Shown: positions 54,431-63,912, counted from the first letter of the stretch. The stretch is 64,000 nucleotides of DNA from Pyxidicoccus sp. MSG2 (GCF_026626705.1 NZ_JAPNKC010000001.1:5332001-5396000); one strand, 5' to 3'. The notes: generated by a model not told the origin, from the letters alone. Numbers and translations: made by a program.

Positions 54431-54637
54431 GCAATGAAGTCGAACAATTCGGCATAAAACCGTCAAACAGGTAATGTCAGACCGCCCCTGCATCGTGGCT
54501 TCCGTCGCACGCAGAGCCTGTCGTTCTCATTCGGAGAGCGGCAGCTCCGCGTCCCCGCACTCGCGGGGGAGCCGGGCCTTCCCGCGCGGTACCGGCTGTC
54601 GCGACGCAACCACGCCGTCACAACGAGGAAGCACACC

Positions 54638-55702
54638 ATGGAGAAGAGCATTCGTGTCAGCGGGAAGCGCCCTGGCAGCCGGAAGCCGGACTACGAGAAG
54701 GACCTGGGGCCCTTGATGAAGACCATCGACAAGGCCGTCGCGGGCATCCGCGACGAGAAGCAGCGGCTCGAGGTGCGCCAGGCCGTGGGCGAGGCCGTGC
54801 ACGGAGCGCTGAGCCACCTCACCGCGGCCGGGCAGCCCAGGGGCGGCGCCTCGCTGGCCGCGCCCGCGCTGGACGCGGGGGTGAACGCCCTCAAGCAGGT
54901 CCAGAACCTGGGCTTCGTGGAGTTCACCGCGGGGCTCATCAACGGCACCTTCGACGCGGTGGTGGGCGCCACCCTCAAGCAGATGAAGGCGTACGCGGAG
55001 CTGGTGGCGGACCTGGCCAGGACGCTGGCCGAGTTCCAGGAGGAGCACGTCACCACCGCGCAGATCAACGCCCACCTCGCGCAGCGCTACCAGGACGGCG
55101 TGGGCGGCACGAGCTGCCGCACCGGCTACACCTTCCAGGCCACGCCCGCGGACCCCGACTCGGGTGCGCCCGCGAAGACGGCGCATGAGAACCTGCTGGA
55201 GGTGGTGAACGCCCTCATCGCGGAGACGGCGGACAACAAGACGCCGCTGCAGTTCGTGACGCCCAACGACATCCCCTCCAGCGCCACGTCGTTCACCGCG
55301 GCCCAGGTGACGCTCATCCGTGACGCGGTGGCGGAGATGCTCGCCATCAACATGATTTCCCACCTGCGTGCCATGGCTCGCGAGGGCATGGCGCGCATCG
55401 TGGTGTCCAACGGCGAAATCCTGTCGCGGCTCACCTTCACCGTGGCCTCGACGGACGCGCAGTCCGTGCAGCGCAGCCGCTACGAGCAGTCCAACTTCAG
55501 CGCCAGCGTCAACGGGCGGGTGGGCTTCGGAGGCTGGTTCCGGACCAACTTCGGCGCCAGCTACGGCACCCTGCAGGTGAGCTCGGTCAACGAGAGCACC
55601 TTCGACGAGGTGACGATGAACGCGGAAATCATCGGCCAGGTGCGCATCCAGTTCCGCACCGAGAGCTTCGCGCCCATCGTCACGGACGGCCCCATCTTCT
55701 GA
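54638..55702 (+). CDS. DUF2589-like protein, first gene of a three-gene cluster
   Basis: A 354-residue protein without signal peptide or membrane helix. The first 210 residues are helical, including PLMKTIDKAVAGIRDEKQRL and VGATLKQMKAYAELVADLAR. The rest is beta-rich: RIVVSNGEILSRLTFTVAST, RYEQSNFSASVNGRVGFGGW, FRTNFGASYGTLQVSSVNES and the end EIIGQVRIQFRTESFAPIVT. That end resembles the DUF2589 family (small beta-rich proteins of unknown role often clustered with related genes). GAGGAA sits nine bases before the ATG. The next gene begins 77 bases on; together they form the cluster described in the findings. Confidence 0.65.
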   Translation: MEKSIRVSGKRPGSRKPDYEKDLGPLMKTIDKAVAGIRDEKQRLEVRQAVGEAVHGALSHLTAAGQPRGGASLAAPALDAGVNALKQVQNLGFVEFTAGLINGTFDAVVGATLKQMKAYAELVADLARTLAEFQEEHVTTAQINAHLAQRYQDGVGGTSCRTGYTFQATPADPDSGAPAKTAHENLLEVVNALIAETADNKTPLQFVTPNDIPSSATSFTAAQVTLIRDAVAEMLAINMISHLRAMAREGMARIVVSNGEILSRLTFTVASTDAQSVQRSRYEQSNFSASVNGRVGFGGWFRTNFGASYGTLQVSSVNESTFDEVTMNAEIIGQVRIQFRTESFAPIVTDGPIF

Positions 55703-55779
55703 CGTGACTCCGTGAGGGCGGGCGGCACGCACGGCCGCCCGCCCTCGCGGTCTACTCGTGTCCGTGCCCATCCACTCCC

Positions 55780-56079
55780 ATGGCTGACATCTCGCTGGGT
55801 GATTTGCTCACCCTGATTTTCGACGACCTCGCCGCATCCATCGAGCGCACCTCCGAGGAGGCCGGAATGCGGCTCCTGGTGAAGGACGTGGACCTGAGCG
55901 TCCCCGCCTATCTGCGGTTGCGCCCGGCGGGGCAGAACCCGGAGACGGAGCCCGAGCGGTTCGTGCTCACGCTGCCCAGCACCCTCGACTCGCCCGTCGT
56001 GGGGGGCCTCGGCCGCGTCTCCATCACCCTTGGCGTCCAGTCCACCGGCACGCCGCCTCCGGCCTCGGAGGGCCCATGA
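55780..56079 (+). CDS. Small cluster protein
   Basis: A 99-residue protein (MADISLGDLLTLIFDDLAAS, IERTSEEAGMRLLVKDVDLS, VPAYLRLRP). It begins with a helix and then short strands. The N-terminal helix (ISLGDLLTLIFDDLAASIER) and the strand VKDVDLSVPAYLRL look like a shortened relative of the front of the next gene (QLADLVDAIAAEVDR, IKKIALDAEVTLRR), suggesting a shared oligomerisation module. The stop overlaps the next ATG (ATGA), so the two are coupled. No known function. Confidence 0.6.
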   Translation: MADISLGDLLTLIFDDLAASIERTSEEAGMRLLVKDVDLSVPAYLRLRPAGQNPETEPERFVLTLPSTLDSPVVGGLGRVSITLGVQSTGTPPPASEGP

Positions 56080-57953
56080 GCCTCGAAGACAACGTGGAGT
56101 GGCAGCTCGCGGACCTGGTCGACGCGATTGCCGCGGAGGTGGACCGTGCCGAGGACACGCTGGCGCTCAAGTCGTACGCGCGCAAGATGACCTTCGCCAT
56201 CAAGAAGATTGCCCTCGACGCGGAGGTGACGCTGCGCAGGGACCCGGATGGGCGCCTCTTCTTCCGCGCGGTGGACCCGGGCCAGGACACGGACTCGCTG
56301 CTGAAGCTGGACTTCGCCCAGGTGCTGGAGAGCCAGATGTCCGGGCTGCGCCGCGCGCTGGACGACACCACCAACAACGCGCCGCTGCCCTCGCTGCCCG
56401 GCATCACCGCCCCGGAAATCCTCGCGCTCAACTCCATTGGCATCTACTCGGTGGACGACCTGCTGCGCTACACGCGCACCGCCTCCATGCTGGCCGAGGT
56501 GAGCCGCAAGGCGGCCATCCCCGAGACGCGGCTGCGGGGCTGGCGCGGCATGCCGTACATCTCCGTGGCCCGGCCGGACCGTGCGCCGCCGGGGACCACC
56601 GTGGTGCTGGAGGGCGGCAACCTGGGGCTGGTGAGGCCCGCGGGCGCGGTGGTGATGTTCCACGGGCGCGAGGCCGAGGTGCTGGAGTGGAGCCCCTCGC
56701 GGCTGACGGTGCAGGTGCCCATGGAGGCGCGCGGCGCCGGGCTGGTCTTCGTCGTGGTGGGCTCGCAGCCCAGCAACGTGCTCGCCTGGGAGTCCACCGT
56801 TCCGGAGCTCACGGTGGAGGACCTGCGGCTCAGCGAAGAGGTGCTGCTGGCGGACGAGCCCTTCGACGTGCAGGCCATCCTCGCCAACCCTGGCGGCCTC
56901 GCCACGCCCGGCTTCGCGGTGCAGTGGAGCGTGGACGGCACTCCGCTTCCGGAAGAGCCCCACGGACCGCTGCAGCCGGGCCAGCGCTCGTCGGAGAGCA
57001 GCACCCGGCGCCAGCTCCTGCTGGGCGAGGGCGTGCACACCGTGCGCTTCGTCGCCGACCCCGGCGGCACCGTGCCGGGTGAGGACCGTGCGCGGCGCAC
57101 CTTCCTGCGGCGGGTGCAGGTGCGGCCCCGGCAGTCGCTGGCGCTGGGCGACTTCCGCCAGGTGCAGCGGCTGGACCCGTTGCGCGCCGGGCCGCAGGAG
57201 GCTTCCAGCGTGCTCGGGCTCGTCTTCCGCGGGCTCGGTCGCCGGGAGGGCCCGCAGGGCGAGGCCGTGCCGGACCTGGCCGAGGCCTGGAGCGCCCCGC
57301 TGCCGGTGGACGTGGGCGGCACGCGCCGCTACGCCGTCACCGTCACGCTGCGCGGGGACTCGCGCTTCCACGACGGCACCCCGGTGACGGCCGAGGACGT
57401 GCGCTTCACCTTCCAGCGCATGCGCGAGCTGGACTCGCCCTGGCGCCCGTGGGCGGCGCGCGTCCTCGACGTCACCACCGTGGGACGTCAGGTGACGTTC
57501 CTCCTGGAGGCGCCGGACGCGCTGACGCCGCTGCTGGGGGCGGGCATCGTCCCTCGCGCCACGTACGAGCCCAATCCGGACGGCTTCGGGCTCCTGCCGG
57601 TGGGCAGCGGGCCCTTCCAGGTGGAGACCTTCACGGAGGACGCGGTGGGGCTGCGCGCCTTCCGTGGCTACTTCCGGGGCGCACCCCGCTTGGACCGTGT
57701 CACGGTGGCCCTGGTGCCGGACCTGGACCGGCTGGGCGAGCGGCTGGAGCAGCAGGAGATTCTGGCGGCCGTCATGCCGTACGACGGCGCCTGGTACGAG
57801 CGGCTGCGAGATCTGGGCGAGTGGCAGCTCACCCGCGTGGTGTCCCCGGACGGGCAGGAGTTGCTGCATGCGCAGTCGCCGCTCCTGCTGGAGCGCAAGG
57901 CGGAAGCACGGGATTTCGGCGCCGCCGCGCACCTCTGGTACCTGCGCGGCTGA
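56076..57953 (+). CDS. Cytoplasmic HhH/IPT/CARDB/solute-binding fusion protein
   Basis: A 625-residue multidomain protein with no signal peptide. 1-92: helix-strand module related to the previous gene. 103-156: helix-hairpin-helix/DUF4332-like segment (LPSLPGITAPEILALNSIGI, YSVDDLLRYTRTASMLAEVS). 159-240: IPT/TIG beta-sandwich (VARPDRAPPGTTVVLEGGNL). 244-350: CARDB-like domain (FDVQAILANPGGLATPGFAV, GVHTVRFVADPGG). 366-600: part of a family-5 extracellular solute-binding fold (VFRGLGRREG, FHDGTPVTAEDVRFTFQRMR, PYDGAWYERL). Such solute-binding domains are normally exported peptide-transporter parts, so a signal-less fusion is unusual. It ends before a strong bidirectional hairpin. Function unknown. 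Confidence 0.65.
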   Translation: MSLEDNVEWQLADLVDAIAAEVDRAEDTLALKSYARKMTFAIKKIALDAEVTLRRDPDGRLFFRAVDPGQDTDSLLKLDFAQVLESQMSGLRRALDDTTNNAPLPSLPGITAPEILALNSIGIYSVDDLLRYTRTASMLAEVSRKAAIPETRLRGWRGMPYISVARPDRAPPGTTVVLEGGNLGLVRPAGAVVMFHGREAEVLEWSPSRLTVQVPMEARGAGLVFVVVGSQPSNVLAWESTVPELTVEDLRLSEEVLLADEPFDVQAILANPGGLATPGFAVQWSVDGTPLPEEPHGPLQPGQRSSESSTRRQLLLGEGVHTVRFVADPGGTVPGEDRARRTFLRRVQVRPRQSLALGDFRQVQRLDPLRAGPQEASSVLGLVFRGLGRREGPQGEAVPDLAEAWSAPLPVDVGGTRRYAVTVTLRGDSRFHDGTPVTAEDVRFTFQRMRELDSPWRPWAARVLDVTTVGRQVTFLLEAPDALTPLLGAGIVPRATYEPNPDGFGLLPVGSGPFQVETFTEDAVGLRAFRGYFRGAPRLDRVTVALVPDLDRLGERLEQQEILAAVMPYDGAWYERLRDLGEWQLTRVVSPDGQELLHAQSPLLLERKAEARDFGAAAHLWYLRG

Positions 57954-57965
57954 GCGCCTGAAGAC

Positions 57966-58006
57966 CTTGCCTGGAGTGGCGGAGTGATCCGCCTCCTCCA
58001 GGCAGG
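57966..58006. terminator. Long bidirectional terminator
   Basis: TGCCTGGAG (57968-57976) pairs with CTCCAGGCA (57996-58004), and inside it GGCGGA (57978-57983) pairs with TCCGCC (57988-57993) around a GTGA loop. The outer stem extends by a wobble and a C-G pair to 57966-58006. It lies between the convergent stops at 57953 and 58076 and should end both. Confidence 0.8.
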
Positions 58007-58075
58007 CGGTGGGGCCCCGGGGCCGCGCGGGGCTCCGGGGCTCCACCGTTCTTCACTTCGAACCCGGGCGTGCGG

Positions 58076-61000
58076 CTAGTTGCAGACGCTCGGGTTGTTG
58101 TCGTTCGTGTCGTTGTTGTTGCTCACGAAGCCGAAGCCGCAGGTGCCCGGCGCGCCGCACGCCCACGAAGGAGGCGCGTTGATGTCGCCGCAGCCGTCGC
58201 CATCCCTGTCGGGGTAGTACGCCGCCTGCACGCCCTCGTCGGTCTGGCTGTTGCAGTTGTCGTCGATGTGGTTGCAGGCCTCGGTGGCCCCCGGGTTGAT
58301 GGACGGGTTGCTGTCGTTGCAGTCCGTGGGCGTCAGGCTCGCCACGTACTTGCCATCGACGATGGTGTTGCCGTTCGCGTCCTTCAGGTCCGTGGGGTTG
58401 GTGCACCAGCGCAGCTTGAACGTCGTCCCCGCGTAGTTGTCCCGGTCCCCGTCGCCGTACCAGACGGGGGCGTTGGGGTCGTCGTTGGGGTCGCCGTTGC
58501 AGTTGTTGTCGATTTGCGGGCCGCTCGTCTCGCACGACTCGGCGGCGTCCGGGTGGACGTTGGCGCGCGTGTCGTCGCAGTCGCCCGAGGTGGCGGTGTG
58601 GCCCGCCGGCTGGCCGCAGCTCTGCACGGGGTCGTCCTGCAAGCCGAAGCCGTCGCCGTCCCCGTCCACGTACCAGGTGCGCGTGTTGATGGCGTCGTCC
58701 ACGTCGCCATCGCAGTCGTTGTCCACCTGCGGGCCACCCACGGCCTCGCAGAGCTCCTGCCTGCCCGGGTTCATGTCGCTCCGGCCGTCATTGCAGTCCG
58801 TGGAAACAGCCGCATACCCGGTGGGCTTGAGGCAGGCCAGGGTGGTGACGCCCGGGACGCCGAAGCCGTCGTTGTCCGCGTCCTGGTACCAGGTGAGCTG
58901 CACGCCCTCGTCGATGGAGCCGTTGCAGTCGTTGTCGAGCAGGTCGCAGACCTCGGTGCCGCCCGGGTTCGCCTCGCTCCTGCGGTCATCGCAGTCGCCC
59001 GTGGTCTGGGTGTAACCCGGAGGCGCCGTGCAGGCCTCGCGGCTGTAGGAGGCGTTGGTGGTGCCGAAGCCGTCCCCATCCAGGTCCGCGTAGAAGACCG
59101 TCTTGACGCCCTCGTCGATGGCGTTGTTGCAGTTGTCGTCCACCTCGTTGCAGACCTCGGCGCGGTTGGGGGCGATGCTGCTGGAGTTGTCGTTGCAGTC
59201 CTCGTTGTTGGTGACGTAGCCGGCGGGGGCCGAGCAGACGAGCTGGAAGGCGAACGGGCTGCCGTAGCCGTCGCCGTCGTTGTCGCGGTAGTACGTCGTC
59301 TTGACGTCCTCGTCCTTGTCGAAGTCGCAGTCGTTGTCGACGCCGTCGCACACCTCGGTGTTGCCGGGGTACATGCTGGCGTTCCCGTCGTTGCAGTCGT
59401 CGCTCGAGCCCACGTGGCCGGACGGCGCGGCACAGGCCCGGGTGGACACGAGCAGCGTGCCGTGGCTGTCTCCGTCGGCGTCGCGGTACCAGAGCGTCGC
59501 GTCCACCGAGGTGTCTTCGTCGGTGACGGCGTCGCAGTCGTCGTCGCGGCCGTTGCAGAACTCGGAGGCGCCGGGATACGTGCTGTTGCGGGTGTCGTCG
59601 CAGTCGGTGTTGCCGCGGACGTGGCCGGCGGGCTGCACGCAGGACGCGACGGACGTGGTGCTGCCGTAGCCGTCCGAGTCCGTGTCCGCGTACCAGCGGG
59701 TGTTCGGGTTGAGCGTCGAGTCCGCGTCGTTGCAGTCCGTGGAGTCGGCGGTGTAGCCGGAGGGCGCCGAGCAGGCCTGGGTGGTGTTCGAGGCGTTGCC
59801 GAAGCCGTCGCCGTCCGCGTCGCGGTAGTACGTGGACTTCACGCCCTCGTCGATGCCGCCGCCGCAGTTGTCGTCGACGCCGTTGCAGACCTCGGTCTGG
59901 GCGGGCGAGACGGACGCGTTGGTGTCATTGCAGTCCGTGTTGGGGGCGACGTAGCCGGCGGGCGCGCCGGAGCAGGAGTTGACGCGCTGGGAGGGGTTGC
60001 CGAAGCCATCGCCGTCGGTGTCCTGGTACCAGTGGATTTCCGTCACGGCGGCGTTGGTGTCGTCGCAGTCCGAGGAGCCGGCGACGTAGCCGGCGGGGAG
60101 GGTGCAGGCCTTGGTGGATTCCTCCGCGTCACCGAAGCCGTCCCCGTCCGAGTCGCGGTACCACGTCGGCGGGCCGAGGATGGCGGGGTTGCGGTCGTTG
60201 CAGTCGTCCTTGTTGTTGGCATAGCCCGTGGGCGGGGGGCCGCAGGCGGGGACGACGATGGGCGCGTAGGGGAAGTCGCTGCCGAAGCCGTCCTGGTCCA
60301 GGTCCGCGTACCAGGTGGCGTTGACGTCGGTCTGGGAGTCGCAGTTGTCGTCCAGGCCGTTGCAGACCTCGGTGGCGCCCGGCTTCACGGTGTCTCGCGT
60401 GTCGTCGCAGTCCGTGTCGCTGGTGACGTAGCCTTCGGGCACGGCGCAGGCGTCGACGTAGTCGCTGGGGTCACCGAAGGTGTCCTCGTCGGCGTCCCGG
60501 TAGTAGGTCGTCGTCACGCCCTCGTCGACGGGGCCGTCGCAGTTGTTGTCCTTCGAGTCGCAGACCTCAGGGGCGCCGTCGTAGGTGTTCGGGTCGTCGT
60601 CCGTGAAGATGCCGCTGCACTCGTAGCCAAGCTCATCTCCGAAGGCGATGGTCTGCTGAGGACCGAAGCAGGCGAACGTGTAGTCCGCATCCAGGTCGAT
60701 GCGGCCATCCCCGTCCAGGTCATTGAAGAAGTAGCGGGCATCGGTGATGGTGGGGTCATCGATGTCGACCAGGTCGTTGCAGTTGTCGTCGATGCCGTTG
60801 CAGACCTCCGCTGCGTCCGGGTGGACTTCATCGTTCTGGTCGTCGCAGTCGCTATCCGTCAGCACCCAGTTTCCGGGGGTCGGAGCGAAGTACGCCTCCT
60901 GAAAGTTGTTCGGGTCGCCGTAACCGTCTCCGTCAATGTCTCCGAACCACTTCCTGAGTGTCAGCACGTAGACCGTGCCCCGGGCCGCGGCGCCCGGAGC

Positions 61001-62368
61001 GCCAATCACGATGTCGGCCTTCCTGTCGCCATTGACGTCCACGGCGCCCGCCACCGCGGTGCCGGCCGCATCACCCGCGGCCTCGCCCTCGAACCAGGGG
61101 AAGTCGGAGAGCGGTCGGGTTCCCGTGAAGGGCGTGAGGCCGCCGTAGACGAGGTAGACCGCGCCGGCGCCCGAGCCGTAACCGGGAGCACCGACGAGGA
61201 AATCGACGCGGGTATCTCCATCGGCGTCGCCGACCCGAGCGACGGAGGTGCCGGCGAGGTCACCCGGGCTTCCGACGAACTGGGGCAGCGTGCTCAGGCC
61301 CACGGAGCCGCTGGCGCCTCCATAGGCGAGGTAGGCCCGGCCTGGAAGGGCGCCCGTGCCCGGCGCACCGATGAGGAGCTCCTCGTCACCGTCGCCGTCG
61401 AGGTCTCCCACGGATGCAACCGATGTCCCCGCGAGCTCATTCGCCGTGGCGCCCAGGAGTGTCAGGTTCGCGCTGGCGAGCGACACGGCGCCCGTGCTCA
61501 AGGGCCCGAAGAAGACGAAGACGGCGCCCATCCCGTTGTACTTGGGAGCGCCGACGACGAGGTCCGCGCGTCCGTCACCGTTGACGTCGGCGGTGGTGAC
61601 GGCAGCGCCAGTCTGGCTGCCGGCGGCGCCCGTGATGACCGTCGTGCTGGAGCTGAGGTTGGCGGGGAGGCTGGCCAGGTTGATGGGGCCCGAGAGCACG
61701 TAGACGACGCCGGTGCCCGTCGTGCGGTTGGGGGCACCGACGATGATGTCGGCATCACCGCCGCCGATGACGTCACCGATGGCCACGGCGGAGCCCGCCA
61801 TGTCCGGGGACGCCTGGCCCGGAATGGGTCTCGCCACGGTGGTGGAGGAGAGAGATGCACCGTTCGCGGGCAGCGGGTCGCCGTTCATCAGGTACGCGGC
61901 GCCACGGTTGAGGCCGCCCACGTTGTAGCCCGGTGCGCCGATGAGCAGGTCGCTCCGAGTCGTTCCGGTGAAGTGGCCGATGGCCAGGCTGGAGCCGGCC
62001 CGATACGCCGAGACGCCTTCGATGCGCGGGGACGCGGTCGAGATGTCAGCGTCCGCGTTCCCTTGAAGGATGTAGAGCTTGCTCACGTAGGAGCCGCTGC
62101 TCGGGCCCGGTGCCCCGACGACGATGTCGCTGAGTCCGTCGCCGTTCAGGTCGCCGGTGACGAGTGCCGAGCCCGCCCGGCTTCCACTGACACCCGGAAA
62201 GCGCTGGGGAGGCTGTACTTCGGATAGAGAAAACCCGGCGGCGGGGAGTTGAGGCGCAAGAGCCTGCTTATGCTGGCTCAGGCTCTCGTTCCCGGTCTGC
62301 CCCTCGTCGCATGCGACGAGGAACAGGGCCGAGAGGAGGCCCACACAACAGCTCTTCACATTGTTCAT
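58076..62368 (-). CDS. Giant FG-GAP / MopE-type metal-binding repeat lipoprotein
   Basis: A 1,430-residue surface lipoprotein. The lipobox is LFLVAC (Cys21). Residues about 60-510 contain seven FG-GAP/integrin-like repeats (GSALVTGDLNGDGLSDIVVG, GAAVTTADVNGDGRADLVVG and so on), the number for one seven-bladed calcium-binding propeller. The rest has about fifteen MopE-type units of about 60 residues: YYRDADGDGFG..., (D/N)TDCDDxxxxVxPGATEVCNG, IDDNCNxxxDEGV. These are dense in Asp and Asn, giving EF-hand-like DxDxDG calcium loops, with paired Cys. The DNA repeats are imperfect. Likely a rigid calcium-stabilised surface fibre or adhesin. The start MNNVKSCCVG follows a weak ribosome site. Confidence 0.88.
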   Translation of the reverse strand: MNNVKSCCVGLLSALFLVACDEGQTGNESLSQHKQALAPQLPAAGFSLSEVQPPQRFPGVSGSRAGSALVTGDLNGDGLSDIVVGAPGPSSGSYVSKLYILQGNADADISTASPRIEGVSAYRAGSSLAIGHFTGTTRSDLLIGAPGYNVGGLNRGAAYLMNGDPLPANGASLSSTTVARPIPGQASPDMAGSAVAIGDVIGGGDADIIVGAPNRTTGTGVVYVLSGPINLASLPANLSSSTTVITGAAGSQTGAAVTTADVNGDGRADLVVGAPKYNGMGAVFVFFGPLSTGAVSLASANLTLLGATANELAGTSVASVGDLDGDGDEELLIGAPGTGALPGRAYLAYGGASGSVGLSTLPQFVGSPGDLAGTSVARVGDADGDTRVDFLVGAPGYGSGAGAVYLVYGGLTPFTGTRPLSDFPWFEGEAAGDAAGTAVAGAVDVNGDRKADIVIGAPGAAARGTVYVLTLRKWFGDIDGDGYGDPNNFQEAYFAPTPGNWVLTDSDCDDQNDEVHPDAAEVCNGIDDNCNDLVDIDDPTITDARYFFNDLDGDGRIDLDADYTFACFGPQQTIAFGDELGYECSGIFTDDDPNTYDGAPEVCDSKDNNCDGPVDEGVTTTYYRDADEDTFGDPSDYVDACAVPEGYVTSDTDCDDTRDTVKPGATEVCNGLDDNCDSQTDVNATWYADLDQDGFGSDFPYAPIVVPACGPPPTGYANNKDDCNDRNPAILGPPTWYRDSDGDGFGDAEESTKACTLPAGYVAGSSDCDDTNAAVTEIHWYQDTDGDGFGNPSQRVNSCSGAPAGYVAPNTDCNDTNASVSPAQTEVCNGVDDNCGGGIDEGVKSTYYRDADGDGFGNASNTTQACSAPSGYTADSTDCNDADSTLNPNTRWYADTDSDGYGSTTSVASCVQPAGHVRGNTDCDDTRNSTYPGASEFCNGRDDDCDAVTDEDTSVDATLWYRDADGDSHGTLLVSTRACAAPSGHVGSSDDCNDGNASMYPGNTEVCDGVDNDCDFDKDEDVKTTYYRDNDGDGYGSPFAFQLVCSAPAGYVTNNEDCNDNSSSIAPNRAEVCNEVDDNCNNAIDEGVKTVFYADLDGDGFGTTNASYSREACTAPPGYTQTTGDCDDRRSEANPGGTEVCDLLDNDCNGSIDEGVQLTWYQDADNDGFGVPGVTTLACLKPTGYAAVSTDCNDGRSDMNPGRQELCEAVGGPQVDNDCDGDVDDAINTRTWYVDGDGDGFGLQDDPVQSCGQPAGHTATSGDCDDTRANVHPDAAESCETSGPQIDNNCNGDPNDDPNAPVWYGDGDRDNYAGTTFKLRWCTNPTDLKDANGNTIVDGKYVASLTPTDCNDSNPSINPGATEACNHIDDNCNSQTDEGVQAAYYPDRDGDGCGDINAPPSWACGAPGTCGFGFVSNNNDTNDNNPSVCN

Positions 62369-62821
62369 ACGGACTCCAACTTCAACGTGGGGTGGGACTG
62401 CGGGGTGAAGCTCGTGTCTGAGGGGGCTCGCGGGGCGCACCGAGGCAACGGAGGCCTCGCGCGGCGGCAGGGAACGCGCGGCATCGTTCGATGCGGGATG
62501 AGCTGTCTTAAGAAAGGGGCGCGGGGGCTGGACCCATTCTCAGACGCGACGCTTTACCCGATAAAATCTACATAAACCAGTTAATAGTAATATTCTAATC
62601 TTGAGAGGGAATCAGGCCAGCACCTACCCGGAGTCAAGGACTGCCATGCTCCCAGGGAAGAGTGAGGATGCGGTGAGGGGAGGTGCTGAAGGCTTGCAGC
62701 CCATCTCAGGGGACGCCCACGGAGCGGGCGGGGAGCGATGTGAGGCCACCGCGGTCCACCGCTGGACACGCGGGCCCGACGGACACGTGCGGGCCTTGGC
62801 TCATCGCGTTACACCCGAGCC
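62369..62821. other. Gene-free stretch with AT-rich promoter-like core
   Basis: About 450 bases between divergent genes without a supported ORF. 62555-62605 is the most AT-rich segment of the window (AAAATCTACATAAACC, AGTTAATAGTAATATTC) and probably holds promoters for the giant lipoprotein, the hydrolase or both. No clear operator dyad was found. Confidence 0.4.
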
Positions 62822-63826
62822 ATGCTCACGCGTCCCCCCATCCTGGCCCTCGCGGCCCTGCTGCTGACCACCGCGCCTGCCCTCGCGCAGGAGCGCCGTG
62901 CCCCCGAGCCGCTCGGGATTGCACTGGAGGGCTTCCCCTCTCCGTTCCCCGTGCAGTTCCTCCCCGTCACGCTGGAGGGCCAGGACCTCCGCATGGCGTA
63001 CCTGGACGTGAAGCCCACGGGCCGCGCCAACGGGCGCACCGTCATCCTGCTCCACGGGAAGAACTTCTTCGGCGCGTACTGGGAGGGCACCATCCGCGCC
63101 CTCACCGCCGCCGGCTACCGCGTCGTCGTCCCGGACCAGATTGGGTTCGGCCGCTCCTCCAAGCCGGACGTCCACTACAGCTTCCACACCTTCGCCTCAC
63201 TGACGAAGAAGCTGCTCGACACGCTCGGCATCCAGGAGACCGCCGTCGTGGGCCACTCCATGGGCGGCATGGTCGCCACGCGCTTCGCCCTCATGTACCC
63301 GGAGGCCACCACGCACCTCGTGCTGGAGAACCCCATCGGCCTCGAGGACTACCGCGAGAAGGTCCCCTGGCAGTCCACCGAGGCCTGGTACCGCGAGCAG
63401 CTCCAGGCCACCGAGGAGGGCACCCGCAAGTACCACCAGACGTACTACGTGAAGTGGAAGCCCGAGTACGACGTCTGGGTTCAAATCTTCGCCCGGCAGC
63501 TCCAGAGCGGTGAGTACCCGCGCCTCGCCTGGGTGGCCGCCGCCACGTCGCAGATGATCTACGAGCAGCCCGTCTCCCACGAGTTCCCCCTCGTGAAGCC
63601 GCGCACCCTGCTCGTCATCGGCCAGGAGGACCGCACCTATATCGGCCGCGGCAAGGTGCCCGCGGACGTCGCCGCGACGCTGGGCCAGTACCCGCGGCTC
63701 GGCAAGGCGGTGGCGAAGGCCATCCCCAACGCCACGCTCACGGAGCTTCCCGGCGTGGGCCACATCCCCCACTTCGAGGCGCCGGAGAAGTTCCACGCCG
63801 CGCTGCTCGGCTTCCTCGGGAAGTGA
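62822..63826 (+). CDS. Secreted alpha/beta hydrolase
   Basis: A 334-residue exported hydrolase (signal peptide: ILALAALLLTTAPALAQERR). The oxyanion strand is TVILLHGKNFFGAYWEGTIR, the nucleophile elbow VVGHSMGGMVATRFALMYP (Ser), the acid probably the Asp in VIGQEDRTYIGRG, and the His in LPGVGHIPHFEAPEKF. The triad is complete. It resembles haloalkane dehalogenase/epoxide hydrolase-like or lipase-like esterases of the periplasm; the substrate cannot be told. It stands alone. Confidence 0.88.
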   Translation: MLTRPPILALAALLLTTAPALAQERRAPEPLGIALEGFPSPFPVQFLPVTLEGQDLRMAYLDVKPTGRANGRTVILLHGKNFFGAYWEGTIRALTAAGYRVVVPDQIGFGRSSKPDVHYSFHTFASLTKKLLDTLGIQETAVVGHSMGGMVATRFALMYPEATTHLVLENPIGLEDYREKVPWQSTEAWYREQLQATEEGTRKYHQTYYVKWKPEYDVWVQIFARQLQSGEYPRLAWVAAATSQMIYEQPVSHEFPLVKPRTLLVIGQEDRTYIGRGKVPADVAATLGQYPRLGKAVAKAIPNATLTELPGVGHIPHFEAPEKFHAALLGFLGK

Positions 63827-63912
63827 ACGCCTGCCTGCCCCCAGGGCTGTGGGTAACTTGGGGATACCACCCGCTCCCCGCGTGAAGGCTCCACCGCGCT
63901 AGAATCCCTCTC

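Noticed and set aside
58100..60850. Regularly spaced repeats that could suggest a CRISPR array
   Set aside because: The units are about 180 bp, imperfect, and in frame as MopE protein repeats; no short identical repeats with unique spacers and no cas genes.
58070..62227. A 1,385-codon open frame on the plus strand opposite the MopE lipoprotein
   Set aside because: It mirrors the repeat gene. Its translation is Val/Ala/Arg-rich low complexity with no signal or domain, an effect of GC-rich repeats on the antisense strand.
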